A DNA stretch of 64,000 nucleotides, from the NCBI RefSeq assembly GCF_001549985.1, contig NZ_LROZ01000001.1:186001-250000 (forward strand), read 5' to 3'. How positions within the stretch are numbered: position 1 is the first letter of the stretch; each line of letters begins with the position of its first letter. The stretch comes from Myroides odoratus. Lineage in GTDB: Bacteria > Bacteroidota > Bacteroidia > Flavobacteriales > Flavobacteriaceae. The position numbers and the translations under genes were made by a program. The notes under the pieces were generated by a model. It had not been told where the DNA came from and searched no databases. It worked only from the letters and a program-made list of their open reading frames with translations. Below, piece by piece: positions 17,016-25,311 of the stretch.

Positions 17016-18542
17016 ATGAACACAACTAAAAAGATTCAATCGGCCTTAATTTCTGTTTTTAGCAAAGACGGATTAGAACCTATTGTAAGAGAACTACACA
17101 AAAACGAAGTAACTATCTATTCTACTGGTGGTACAGAAACTTTCATTAAAGATTTAGGTATTCCTGTTGTACCTGTTGAAGATATTACTTCATATCCTTC
17201 TATTTTAGGAGGTAGAGTAAAAACTTTACACCCAAAAATTTTCGGTGGAATCTTAAATAGACAAGATCATGAGGGAGATATTCAACAAATGAAAGAATTT
17301 GAAATTCCTCAAATCGATGTAGTCATTGTAGATTTATATCCATTTGAAAAAACAGTTGCTTCTGGAGCGAATGAAGCAGATATCATTGAAAAAATTGATA
17401 TCGGAGGTATTTCATTAATCCGTGCAGCTGCTAAAAACTTCAAAGACACTGTTATCGTACCTTCAGTAAATGAATACGATTTATTTTTACAGATGTTGAT
17501 TGAGCATCAAGGTTCAACAACATTAGCACAGAGACGTTTACTAGCAACAAAAGCGTTTCACGTTTCTTCCCATTACGATGGAGCCATTTTCAACTACTTC
17601 AATGAAGCGGATGACACATTAAAAATCAGCCATGCAGAAGGAATTGAATTGCGTTATGGAGAAAACCCACACCAAAAAGGACACTTCTTTGGTGATTTCG
17701 ATCAATTATTCAAAAAATTGAACGGAAAAGAATTGTCGTACAACAACTTATTAGATGTTGATGCTGCTGTAAACTTAATGAATGAATTCAAAGGAGAGCA
17801 ACCAACATTCGCTATTTTAAAACACAACAATGCTTGTGGTGTAGCACAGAGAAGCACAATGAAAGAAGCCTATGTAGATGCATTAGCTGGAGATCCTACT
17901 TCTGCATTTGGAGGTGTTTTAATTGCAAATGGAACGATTGATGTTGCGACAGCACAAGAAATCAACCAATTATTCTGCGAAGTTGTAATTGCACCTGCTT
18001 ATGAAGAGGCAGCCATTGAAATCTTAAAAGAAAAGAAAAATAGAATTATCTTGATTTTAAACGAAATTGAATTACCTAAGAAACACGTACGTACTTGTTT
18101 AAATGGTATTTTAGTTCAAGATAAAGATCATGTAACTGACAATAAAGACCACTTAACAACCGTTACTAAAGTAGCCCCTTCAGATCAAGAAGTAGTTGAT
18201 TTATTATTTGCTTCTAAAATCTGTAAACACACCAAATCAAACACAATTGTTTTGGTAAAAGACGGTCAACTTTGTGCTTCTGGAACAGGGCAAACATCAA
18301 GAGTAGATGCTTTACGTCAAGCAATTGAGAAAGCTAATTCATTTGATTTCAACCTACAAGGAGCTGTAATGGCAAGTGATGCATTTTTCCCTTTCCCGGA
18401 CTGTGTTGAGATTGCTGGAAATGCAGGAATCACTGCGGTTATTCAACCTGGTGGATCAATTAAAGACGATTTGAGTGTGACTTATTGTGATGAAAATAAA
18501 ATCGCAATGGTTTTCACGGGAATTCGTCATTTTAAACATTAA
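17016..18542 (+). CDS. purH: Bifunctional AICAR formyltransferase / IMP cyclohydrolase
   Basis: The protein has 508 residues and carries out the last two steps of purine synthesis. The N-terminal MGS-like IMP cyclohydrolase domain (about 1-190) includes ALISVFSKDGLEPIVREL, YSTGGTETFIKDLGIPVVPVEDITSYP, ILGGRVKTLHPKIFGGIL, and IDIGGISLIRAAAKN. The AICAR transformylase domain (about 200-508) carries LRYGENPHQKG, the catalytic KHNNACGVA (Lys-His) at about residue 269, DPTSAFGGV and VMASDAFFPFPD. It is slightly shorter than the enterobacterial enzyme but complete. It precedes the mre operon by 54 bases; mreB has its own promoter-like box at 18548. Confidence 0.96.
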   Translation: MNTTKKIQSALISVFSKDGLEPIVRELHKNEVTIYSTGGTETFIKDLGIPVVPVEDITSYPSILGGRVKTLHPKIFGGILNRQDHEGDIQQMKEFEIPQIDVVIVDLYPFEKTVASGANEADIIEKIDIGGISLIRAAAKNFKDTVIVPSVNEYDLFLQMLIEHQGSTTLAQRRLLATKAFHVSSHYDGAIFNYFNEADDTLKISHAEGIELRYGENPHQKGHFFGDFDQLFKKLNGKELSYNNLLDVDAAVNLMNEFKGEQPTFAILKHNNACGVAQRSTMKEAYVDALAGDPTSAFGGVLIANGTIDVATAQEINQLFCEVVIAPAYEEAAIEILKEKKNRIILILNEIELPKKHVRTCLNGILVQDKDHVTDNKDHLTTVTKVAPSDQEVVDLLFASKICKHTKSNTIVLVKDGQLCASGTGQTSRVDALRQAIEKANSFDFNLQGAVMASDAFFPFPDCVEIAGNAGITAVIQPGGSIKDDLSVTYCDENKIAMVFTGIRHFKH

Positions 18543-18547
18543 TTTAC

Positions 18548-18555
18548 TAATTTTG
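18548..18555 (+). promoter_or_regulatory. Promoter -7 box (TAATTTTG) of the mre operon
   Basis: TAATTTTG lies between purH and mreB, 41 bases before the mreB ATG. No -33 TTG is visible, and readthrough from purH is also possible because no terminator hairpin lies between. Confidence 0.4.
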
Positions 18556-18596
18556 TAGAACAACATAAATATTAACTCTAAAAGCCTTTTATATCT

Positions 18597-19625
18597 ATGG
18601 GATTTTTTGATTTCATGACGGAAGATATCGCAATCGATTTAGGAACTGCGAATACCCTTATCATTCACGATGGAAAAGTTGTCGTTGACAATCCATCAAT
18701 CGTTGCTAGAGATAGGACAACGGGAAAAATTATAGCCGTTGGAAAAGAAGCGAGTTTGATGCAAGGGAAAACTCATGGTAACATCAAAACAATACGCCCT
18801 TTAAAAGACGGAGTTATTGCTGATTTCGACGCATCAGAAAAAATGATAAGCCTCTTTATCAAAAGCATTCCAGCACTAAGAAAAAAAATGTTTACTCCAG
18901 CTTTACGCATGGTGGTATGTATTCCTTCAGGAATCACTGAAGTAGAAATGCGTGCAGTAAAAGAATCTTGTGAGCGTGTGAATGGTAAAGAGGTTTATTT
19001 AATACATGAACCAATGTCTGCTGCAATTGGTATTGGTGTAGACATTATGCAACCAAAAGGAAATATGATTGTTGATATCGGAGGAGGAACAACAGAAATT
19101 GCTGTTATTGCTCTTGGAGGTATTGTATGTGATAAATCTGTAAAAATTGCAGGTGACGTATTCACCAATGACATCATTTACTATATGCGTACGCAACACA
19201 ACTTATTTGTTGGAGAAAGTACAGCAGAAAAAATTAAAATTCAAACAGGAGCTGCAACAGAAGATTTAGAAACGGCTCCAGAAGATATGCTTGTTCAAGG
19301 ACGTGACTTGTTAACAGGGAAACCAAAACAAGTAACTGTTTCTTACCGTGAAATAGCAAAAGCATTAGACAAATCAATACAACGTATCGAAGATGCTGTA
19401 ATGGAAACGTTATCTCAAACGCCTCCAGAATTAGCAGCAGATATTTATAACACAGGAATTTACCTTGCTGGTGGAGGATCTATGTTGAGAGGATTAGACA
19501 AGCGAATCTCTCAAAAAACGGATTTACCTGTTTATATTGCTGAGGATCCATTGCGTGCAGTTGTACGCGGAACAGGCCTTGCCATCAAAAATATTGACAA
19601 ATACAAAAGTGTATTGATAAAATAA
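18597..19625 (+). CDS. mreB: Rod shape-determining actin homologue MreB
   Basis: This 342-residue bacterial actin forms membrane-bound filaments that guide lateral peptidoglycan synthesis. It has phosphate-1 motif IDLGTANTLI (about residues 13-22), phosphate-2 motif NMIVDIGGGTTEIAVIALGG (about 157-176), the connecting GDVFTNDIIYYMR, and the adenosine motif GIYLAGGGSMLRGLD (about 283-300). The N terminus MGFFDFMTEDIAIDLG is typical. It is the first gene of the five-gene block mreB-mreC-mreD-mrdA-rodA; mreC starts 8 bases after its stop. Confidence 0.97.
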   Translation: MGFFDFMTEDIAIDLGTANTLIIHDGKVVVDNPSIVARDRTTGKIIAVGKEASLMQGKTHGNIKTIRPLKDGVIADFDASEKMISLFIKSIPALRKKMFTPALRMVVCIPSGITEVEMRAVKESCERVNGKEVYLIHEPMSAAIGIGVDIMQPKGNMIVDIGGGTTEIAVIALGGIVCDKSVKIAGDVFTNDIIYYMRTQHNLFVGESTAEKIKIQTGAATEDLETAPEDMLVQGRDLLTGKPKQVTVSYREIAKALDKSIQRIEDAVMETLSQTPPELAADIYNTGIYLAGGGSMLRGLDKRISQKTDLPVYIAEDPLRAVVRGTGLAIKNIDKYKSVLIK

Positions 19626-19633
19626 ACTAACCC

Positions 19634-20467
19634 ATGCAGCAAATAATTAATTTCTTTATAAAAAACAGTACTAAGTTACTGTTTTTGCTGCTTTTAGTTA
19701 TATCATTTGCCCTAGTACTCCGAACTCATACGTTTCACAAGAGTTCCTTTATTAGTTCGGCAAATGGTGTGACAGGTTACGTCTATGAAAATGTAAATAA
19801 TTTAAAGGAATACATGCGTCTTAAGACTGAAAATGACGCCTTAGTTCTGGAAAATGCCCTACTGAAAAAACAGGCTTTTAATAGTGCTGTTGTCACAGAT
19901 TCTATCCCTATTGAATTACCTCTTCTTACAACTCAAGAAGATACATACAACGTTATTGTAGCCAAGGTGATTAAAAATGAATTTAACACCAAGGAAAACT
20001 ATTTAACGATTAAAGGTGGAGAACGAGAAGGTATTACAAAAGATTTAGGAGTAATTAATAGCAACGGAATTGTAGGGATCATTCAAAAAACATCCACAAA
20101 GTATTCTACCGTACAGAGTATCTTAAACGCAAAATCTAAAATCAATGCCAAAATTAAGGGTTCAAATCACTTTGGAACCTTACAATGGGATGGTAAAAGC
20201 ACAGGGTATGTTCAATTGAATGACATTCCTCGCTTAGCAGAACTCTTCCAAGGAGATACCATTGTCACAGGAGGTATTTCAGATATTTTTCCTGAAAATA
20301 TCCCCATTGGTACCATTGAAAAAGCGTATACTACAGAAAGCTCGAATTACTTTACCATTGAAGTCAAACTTTTTAATGACATGACAAACTTAGGGTATGT
20401 ATATGTGATTAAAAATAACGACATTAAAGAAATTATTGAACTAGAAGAAGCTACACGCAATGAATAG
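19634..20467 (+). CDS. mreC: Rod shape-determining protein MreC
   Basis: This protein has 277 residues. A single N-terminal transmembrane helix (KLLFLLLLVISFALVLR, about 14-31) is followed by a coiled coil (about 55-90) and the periplasmic double beta-barrel domain of MreC (about 110-265, with VIKNEFNTKENYLTIKGGEREGI, GVINSNGIVGIIQ and GDTIVTGGISDIFPENIPIG). MreC joins MreB and MreD to PBP2 and RodA and activates the synthase. Its 3-prime end overlaps mreD by 8 bases, which suggests translational coupling. Confidence 0.93.
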   Translation: MQQIINFFIKNSTKLLFLLLLVISFALVLRTHTFHKSSFISSANGVTGYVYENVNNLKEYMRLKTENDALVLENALLKKQAFNSAVVTDSIPIELPLLTTQEDTYNVIVAKVIKNEFNTKENYLTIKGGEREGITKDLGVINSNGIVGIIQKTSTKYSTVQSILNAKSKINAKIKGSNHFGTLQWDGKSTGYVQLNDIPRLAELFQGDTIVTGGISDIFPENIPIGTIEKAYTTESSNYFTIEVKLFNDMTNLGYVYVIKNNDIKEIIELEEATRNE

Positions 20468-20981
20468 TGCTATTTCCAATATTACGCGTTTTGTTATCTT
20501 GCTTATTGCACAGGTATTAGTATTTAATAACTTGGATTTATTTTCTTTTATAAATCCATTTCCCTATATACTTTTTATTGTACTCTATCCCACTGATGGC
20601 AACAAAGCACTCTTTTATGTTTCTAGTTTTCTTTTAGGATTAACCATAGACATGTTTGAGAACTCAGGAGGTGTACATGCTGCAGCTTCTTTAATCCTTG
20701 CTTTTAGTAGGCCCTTAGTCCTGAAATTTTCATTTGGTATTAGTTACCAATACCACAACCTCAATATCTTTAAGAAAGTAACGAAAGATTTATTTTCTTC
20801 TATGGAAGTATTGGGTTATTTAATTATTACTGTTGTGATTCATCACGTTGTACTATTTGCACTTGAATTCCTGCGTTTTAACTTTATATTGGAAATTTTA
20901 TTGCGAACTTTACTGACCACAGTAGCAACATTAATTAGCTGTATATTAATCCTCTATCTGATCAAACCATCTAAACGATGA
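20460..20981 (+). CDS. mreD: Rod shape-determining membrane protein MreD
   Basis: This small integral membrane protein of 173 residues has about five to six hydrophobic segments. The opening segment FVILLIAQVLVFNNLDLFSFINPFPYILFIVLYP is the typical MreD start. Also visible are FLLGLTIDMFENSGGVHAAASL, the conserved D-x-F-x(4)-G-x-HA motif, and a C-terminal helix LISCILILYLIKP. It completes the MreBCD scaffold of the elongasome. It overlaps mreC by 8 bases and mrdA by 4. Confidence 0.9.
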   Translation: MNSAISNITRFVILLIAQVLVFNNLDLFSFINPFPYILFIVLYPTDGNKALFYVSSFLLGLTIDMFENSGGVHAAASLILAFSRPLVLKFSFGISYQYHNLNIFKKVTKDLFSSMEVLGYLIITVVIHHVVLFALEFLRFNFILEILLRTLLTTVATLISCILILYLIKPSKR

Positions 20982-22840
20982 GAAAGTTATTACTTCCTAT
21001 TATCATAGTTGCAGTAACTATAACCATTCTTATTCGACTGTTCTATTTACAAGTCGTAGATGATACCTATATCAAAAAATCAGAGAATAACGCCTTAAAA
21101 ATCGTTTATGAGTATCCTGAGCGCGGGTATATATTCGATCGAAATAAAAAATTATTGGTCGCGAATCAACCTTCGTATGACATCATGGTTATACCGAGAG
21201 AGGTAAAAGATATCGACACCTTAGCTTTGTGTAAATTACTCGATGTAACCCTCGATGATTTCAAAACCAAACTACAAAAAGCAACGGTTTATAGCCCACG
21301 CCTTCCCTCTGTCTTTTTAGCTCAGTTGAGCAAGGCGGAATATGCAGCTTTTCAAGAAAAAATTCGCCATTTCAATGGTTTTTATGTACAAAAACGTTCT
21401 CTGCGTGACTACCAAGTCAATGCTGGGGCCAATGTCTTTGGTTACATTCGCCAGGTTAATGAAGATAACATCAAGCGAAATCCTTATTATAGATCTGGAG
21501 ACTTAATCGGTATTCAAGGGGTTGAACAGCAATATGAAGATATTCTTCGCGGTACTAAAGGGGTGAAATACATCCAACGCGACCGTTTCAACCGCGAGAT
21601 TGGTTCTTTTAAAGACGGGGTTTATGATACCATTTCCATCAAAGGAAGCGATATCACCTTGACCATTGACTATGAGCTACAGGCATATGGCGAACTTTTA
21701 ATGCAAAACAAACGAGGTGGGATTGTAGCGATTGAACCTAAAACAGGTGAAATTCTCGCTCTAATTAATGCCCCTTCGTATGATCCTTCCCTATTGGTCG
21801 GAAGAGAACGTTCTAAAAATTACACCAAATTATACAATGACTCTTTAGCGAAACCTTTATACAATCGTGTGTTATCAGGAGAATATTCTCCAGGTTCACC
21901 TTTTAAAATCTTAACGGGTTTAATAGGTTTACAAGAAGGAGTCATCACGGAACACTCTGCTTTTTCATGCAACCGAGGATTCTATTATGGACGAGGAGCT
22001 TGGATGGGATGTCACGACTCTGGAACATGGAGTTTAAGACATGCGATTGCCTTATCTTGTAATACCTACTTTGCACAGACCTATAAAAAGATTATTGAGA
22101 AATATAAATCGCCTGCAGAAGGAATTGATCGTTGGAGCAAGCACTTAGAAAGCTTTGGTTTAGGGCAATTTTTAGGTTATGATTTACCAGAAGGTCGAAA
22201 AGGCCATATTCCCAATTCCGAATATTACAATCGCTGGTACCCTAATAAAGGATGGAAAAGTACCACGACCATCTCCAATGCAATTGGACAAGGTGAGGTC
22301 ATCATGACTCCTATGCAATTAGCAAATATGGCAGCGGCTGTAGCTAATCGCGGGTATTACTATACGCCTCATATCATCAAAAACATTGAAGATCACAATA
22401 TTGATAAGAAATTTGTTACCAAACAAGTAACAACCATTGATCCGAAACACTTTGAACCAATCATCCAAGGGATGAATCAAGTTTTCCATATTGGTACTGG
22501 ACGTAGTGTTGCGGTTCCACAGCTAGAGATGGCAGGAAAAACAGGAACTGTAGAAAACTTTACACGTATCAATGGAAAGCGCTATCAATTAGCAGATCAC
22601 TCTGTATTCGTTGCCTTTGCACCAGTAGACGATCCTAAGATTGTCATTGCCGTTTTTATTGAAAACGGGGTATGGGGTGCACGATGGGCTGCTCCTATTA
22701 CGAGTTTAATGCTACAAAAATATCTACTTCCAGAAATTGTTCGTCCTGATTTAGAAAAACGAATGCTAGAAGGAAGCTTAGAAAGTGAATACAACAAAGT
22801 TTTACAACTATACAACTTAGCGGATAAGCAGAAAAAATAA
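20978..22840 (+). CDS. mrdA: Penicillin-binding protein 2 (elongasome transpeptidase)
   Basis: This 620-residue class B PBP has an N-terminal transmembrane helix (about 4-24) and a pedestal/dimerisation domain that includes PERGYIFDRNKKLLVANQPSYD. The transpeptidase domain begins at about 245. The active-site serine is Ser307 in GSPFK (SxxK); usual PBP2 has GSTFK. The second motif is SCN in LSCNTYFAQTY, and the third is KTG in MAGKTGTVEN. It cross-links peptidoglycan during lateral wall growth and is the mecillinam-type target in other bacteria. The start overlaps mreD by 4 bases, and its stop codon shares one base with the rodA start (TAATG). Confidence 0.96.
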   Translation: MRKLLLPIIIVAVTITILIRLFYLQVVDDTYIKKSENNALKIVYEYPERGYIFDRNKKLLVANQPSYDIMVIPREVKDIDTLALCKLLDVTLDDFKTKLQKATVYSPRLPSVFLAQLSKAEYAAFQEKIRHFNGFYVQKRSLRDYQVNAGANVFGYIRQVNEDNIKRNPYYRSGDLIGIQGVEQQYEDILRGTKGVKYIQRDRFNREIGSFKDGVYDTISIKGSDITLTIDYELQAYGELLMQNKRGGIVAIEPKTGEILALINAPSYDPSLLVGRERSKNYTKLYNDSLAKPLYNRVLSGEYSPGSPFKILTGLIGLQEGVITEHSAFSCNRGFYYGRGAWMGCHDSGTWSLRHAIALSCNTYFAQTYKKIIEKYKSPAEGIDRWSKHLESFGLGQFLGYDLPEGRKGHIPNSEYYNRWYPNKGWKSTTTISNAIGQGEVIMTPMQLANMAAAVANRGYYYTPHIIKNIEDHNIDKKFVTKQVTTIDPKHFEPIIQGMNQVFHIGTGRSVAVPQLEMAGKTGTVENFTRINGKRYQLADHSVFVAFAPVDDPKIVIAVFIENGVWGARWAAPITSLMLQKYLLPEIVRPDLEKRMLEGSLESEYNKVLQLYNLADKQKK

Positions 22841-24093
22841 TGAGAAGCGGAAGCGTACAAAAGCATATCGATTGGATAACTATTATGTTATATCTCTTAC
22901 TAGTTGTTGCGGGATGGGTAAATATCTACTCTACCTCACTTCCTAGTGAAGAAGCTAGTATTTTTGATTTTAGCCAAATCTATGGTAGGCAATTGGTCTT
23001 TATTTTGACGTGTATTCCCTTAATTATCCTCATTCTTGCTCTAGACACCAAGTTCTATGAGAAGTATGCCCTAATCTTTTACATTATCGGTATTCTCTCC
23101 ATTCTGGGTCTATTTGTGTTTGGTAAATCGGTCAAAGGGCAAACCAACTGGTATCAGATTGGCGGATTGGGGGTTCAACCCTCCGAGTTTGTAAAAACGA
23201 CCACAGCCTTATTATTGGCCAAGTACTTTTCGGACAACCAAGGTACTTTAAAGACGCTTAAAGAACAGGTAACCGTTTTTATGATCATTGGTATACCAAC
23301 CTTATTAATCTTAAAACACGATACAGGAAGTGCTATGTTATTCGCTGCTTTAATCTTTGTATTATTCCGCGAAGGATTACCTTCTTGGTATTTATGGTCG
23401 GCTTTTATTACAATAGCACTCTTTGTTGCAGCATTGATAGTAAAACCTTCCTTAATCATCACATCCATTGTATTATTAACACTACTACACTACTATTTTA
23501 ACAAAAACATCAATAGAAACCCCTTTATTTATCTTATTTTAGCCACCGTAATGTGCGGCTTTGTTCTATCTGTTGATTACGTGTACGACAATGTACTTGA
23601 ACCCCATCAAAAAGATAGGATAAACGTTTTACTCGGTGAAAATGTAGATCTTCAAGCCGAAGGATACAACCTCAATCAATCGAAAATTGCAATTGGTTCA
23701 GGTGGTTGGTATGGCACTGGTTTTTTACAAGGTACCCAAACTAAGGGGGGCTTTGTACCTGAACAGCATACCGATTATATATTTACTACGGTTGGAGAAG
23801 AATGGGGATTCGTTGGTTCTACCACGATTATCGTCTTATTTCTTTGCTTATTTTTCCGCTTAATCTACCTAGCAGAAAAGCAAAAAAAGCGATTTAATAG
23901 AGTCTACGGTTATTGCGTCGTGAGTTTTTTATTCATTCACTTCGCCTTTAATATTACCATGTTAGTAGGATTATTCCCTACTATTGGGGTTCCACTTCCC
24001 TTTTTCTCCTACGGAGGATCGAGTTTAATTGCATTTACATTACTCCTATTCATCTTTTTAAAACTGGATGCTAACAGGATCAATGAATGGTAA
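22840..24093 (+). CDS. rodA: Peptidoglycan glycosyltransferase RodA (SEDS family)
   Basis: This polytopic membrane protein of 417 residues, with about ten helices, polymerises lipid II into glycan strands and partners PBP2. SEDS signatures are present: WYQIGGLGVQPSEFVKTTTAL at about residue 105, ILKHDTGSAMLFAAL at about 157 (the conserved Asp region), the extracellular loop KIAIGSGGWYGTGFLQGTQTKGGFVPEQHTDYIFTTVGEEWGF, and the C-terminal LPFFSYGGSSLI. The start overlaps the mrdA stop by one base, which indicates coupled translation. It is the last shape gene of the operon. Confidence 0.96.
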   Translation: MRSGSVQKHIDWITIMLYLLLVVAGWVNIYSTSLPSEEASIFDFSQIYGRQLVFILTCIPLIILILALDTKFYEKYALIFYIIGILSILGLFVFGKSVKGQTNWYQIGGLGVQPSEFVKTTTALLLAKYFSDNQGTLKTLKEQVTVFMIIGIPTLLILKHDTGSAMLFAALIFVLFREGLPSWYLWSAFITIALFVAALIVKPSLIITSIVLLTLLHYYFNKNINRNPFIYLILATVMCGFVLSVDYVYDNVLEPHQKDRINVLLGENVDLQAEGYNLNQSKIAIGSGGWYGTGFLQGTQTKGGFVPEQHTDYIFTTVGEEWGFVGSTTIIVLFLCLFFRLIYLAEKQKKRFNRVYGYCVVSFLFIHFAFNITMLVGLFPTIGVPLPFFSYGGSSLIAFTLLLFIFLKLDANRINEW

Positions 24094-24133
24094 AATTCGA
24101 ACAACAATAGAATCAAAATAGAGAAAAAGAAAA

Positions 24134-24601
24134 ATGAAAAAAACGTTTTTAATTGCTGGTATGATGCTTGTTTGCACAACCGCTATGCAAGCACAAGAAG
24201 TACAAAAAGAAGAATCTACAACAATTTTACCTGAAGTTCCGGTTGTAGAGATTGTAGAAAGCGTCGTAGAAGAGGCTCCAGCCATGAATACGCAAGAATT
24301 AAAGGCATTTGAGCAAGAACAAAAGCAAATCGAGCGCGAGCGCAAAGCAGAGCTTAAAAAGCAAAAAGAAATTGCTAAAACGCAAAAGAAAATTCAAAAA
24401 GCAACAGAGAAGTTAAACAAGACTAAAGCGAAATACAACAAAGAAAACGACACGTTTAACCGCGATATGGCTTTAGGTAAAATAGCCCCTGTTCAAGAAT
24501 TAAAAATCAAAACTAAATTACATAAATACCAAACACAAATTGCTAATTTAGAATTTGATATTAAAGCAGAAGAATACAAATACGAAACGCTAACAAAATA
24601 A
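24134..24601 (+). CDS. Exported coiled-coil protein of unknown function
   Basis: This protein has 155 residues. A signal peptide (MKKTFLIAGMMLVCTTAMQAQ) is followed by an acidic, valine/proline-rich linker (about 22-52). A strongly charged Lys/Glu/Gln-rich helix (about 53-155, for example ELKKQKEIAKTQKKIQKATE) is predicted to be one long coiled coil. I recognise no family. It begins 40 bases after rodA with no terminator between, so it is probably the tail of the mre operon and may act in the periplasm near the elongasome; that is inference from position only. A strong terminator follows. Confidence 0.8.
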   Translation: MKKTFLIAGMMLVCTTAMQAQEVQKEESTTILPEVPVVEIVESVVEEAPAMNTQELKAFEQEQKQIERERKAELKKQKEIAKTQKKIQKATEKLNKTKAKYNKENDTFNRDMALGKIAPVQELKIKTKLHKYQTQIANLEFDIKAEEYKYETLTK

Positions 24602-24602
24602 G

Positions 24603-24632
24603 AAAAAGCGAAACTTAGGTTTCGCTTTTTTT
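24603..24632 (+). terminator. Intrinsic terminator after the coiled-coil gene
   Basis: AGCGAAAC (24607-24614) pairs with GTTTCGCT (24619-24626), followed by seven T. Confidence 0.85.
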
Positions 24633-24659
24633 GTTTACGGTTGACAGTTTGCAGAAAAC

Positions 24660-24694
24660 AAAAAAAACCGATAACGAAAGTTATCGGTTTTTTT
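24660..24694 (-). terminator. Terminator of the tRNA-Phe array
   Basis: CCGATAAC (24668-24675) pairs with GTTATCGG (24680-24687) across four bases, flanked by A and T runs, so it works on either strand. It lies just after the last tRNA-Phe copy on the minus strand. Confidence 0.8.
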
Positions 24695-24700
24695 CTGGTG

Positions 24701-24773
24701 TGGTGCCTCCAGGAATCGAACCAGGGACACAAGGATTTTCAGTCCTTTGCTCTACCAACTGAGCTAAGGCACC
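24701..24773 (-). tRNA. tRNA-Phe (GAA), copy 5 in transcription order
   Basis: On the minus strand it reads GGTGCCT for the acceptor, GCTC/GAGC D-stem, AAGGA/TCCTT anticodon stem with loop CTGAAAA (anticodon GAA), CCTGG/CCAGG T-stem, AGGCACC and discriminator A. CCA is not encoded. It is identical to the other four copies. Confidence 0.97.
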
Positions 24774-24800
24774 AGTTGCTTATTCTTCGTTTAAAATTTG

Positions 24801-24873
24801 TGGTGCCTCCAGGAATCGAACCAGGGACACAAGGATTTTCAGTCCTTTGCTCTACCAACTGAGCTAAGGCACC
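24801..24873 (-). tRNA. tRNA-Phe (GAA), copy 4 in transcription order
   Basis: Identical in sequence to the copy at 24701-24773, with the same cloverleaf and anticodon GAA. A 27-base spacer separates it from that copy. Confidence 0.97.
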
Positions 24874-24906
24874 AGTTTTAAACTAAATTACTAAAAGCTA
24901 ATTTTG

Positions 24907-24979
24907 TGGTGCCTCCAGGAATCGAACCAGGGACACAAGGATTTTCAGTCCTTTGCTCTACCAACTGAGCTAAGGCACC
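24907..24979 (-). tRNA. tRNA-Phe (GAA), copy 3 in transcription order
   Basis: Identical in sequence to the other copies. A 33-base spacer separates it from the copy at 24801-24873. Confidence 0.97.
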
Positions 24980-25006
24980 AGTTGCTTATTCTTCGTTTAA
25001 AATTTG

Positions 25007-25079
25007 TGGTGCCTCCAGGAATCGAACCAGGGACACAAGGATTTTCAGTCCTTTGCTCTACCAACTGAGCTAAGGCACC
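25007..25079 (-). tRNA. tRNA-Phe (GAA), copy 2 in transcription order
   Basis: Identical in sequence to the other copies. The 27-base spacer to the copy at 24907-24979 is the same as that at 24774-24800. Confidence 0.97.
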
Positions 25080-25112
25080 AGTTTTAAACTAAATTACTAA
25101 AAGCTAATTTTG

Positions 25113-25185
25113 TGGTGCCTCCAGGAATCGAACCAGGGACACAAGGATTTTCAGTCCTTTGCTCTACCAACTGAGCTAAGGCACC
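25113..25185 (-). tRNA. tRNA-Phe (GAA), copy 1 in transcription order (promoter-proximal)
   Basis: Identical in sequence to the other copies and nearest to the promoter at 25228-25257. The 33-base spacer to the next copy repeats the one at 24874-24906. Confidence 0.97.
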
Positions 25186-25227
25186 AATTGGCTTTTAGTA
25201 GTGAACTTTTGTTCTCTTAAGCGGTTG

Positions 25228-25257
25228 CAAATATATAATACTTTTTTATTCTTCCAA
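25228..25257 (-). promoter_or_regulatory. Promoter of the tRNA-Phe array (TTG-N19-TATATTTG, minus strand)
   Basis: On the minus strand, TTG (25257-25255), a 19-base spacer and TATATTTG (25235-25228) match the Bacteroidota consensus. The box lies about 42 bases before the first tRNA. Confidence 0.8.
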
Positions 25258-25283
25258 AACTTCTCTGGCAATTTTTCTTTATT

Positions 25284-25291
25284 TATCTTTG
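25284..25291 (+). promoter_or_regulatory. Promoter -7 box (TATCTTTG) of coaX
   Basis: TATCTTTG ends 20 bases before the ATG at 25312. It lies inside the longer frame opening at 25201, which argues against that start. Confidence 0.6.
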
Positions 25292-25311
25292 TTAAACTAA
25301 GCAATAGCATC

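Larger units (their letters stand above)
24701..25185 (-). repeat. Tandem tRNA-Phe array built of a duplicated 206-bp unit
   Basis: The blocks 24701-24906 and 24907-25112 are the same: tRNA, 27-base spacer, tRNA, 33-base spacer. A fifth tRNA at 25113-25185 is the start of a third unit. Confidence 0.95.

Noticed and set aside
24641..24862. 73-codon plus-strand ORF
   Set aside because: It reads through two tRNA-Phe genes on the opposite strand and their terminator; its repeated peptide simply mirrors the tRNA repeat.
24701..25185. Regularly spaced repeats that look like a CRISPR array
   Set aside because: The 73-base repeats fold as tRNA-Phe, and the spacers are identical in pairs rather than unique.
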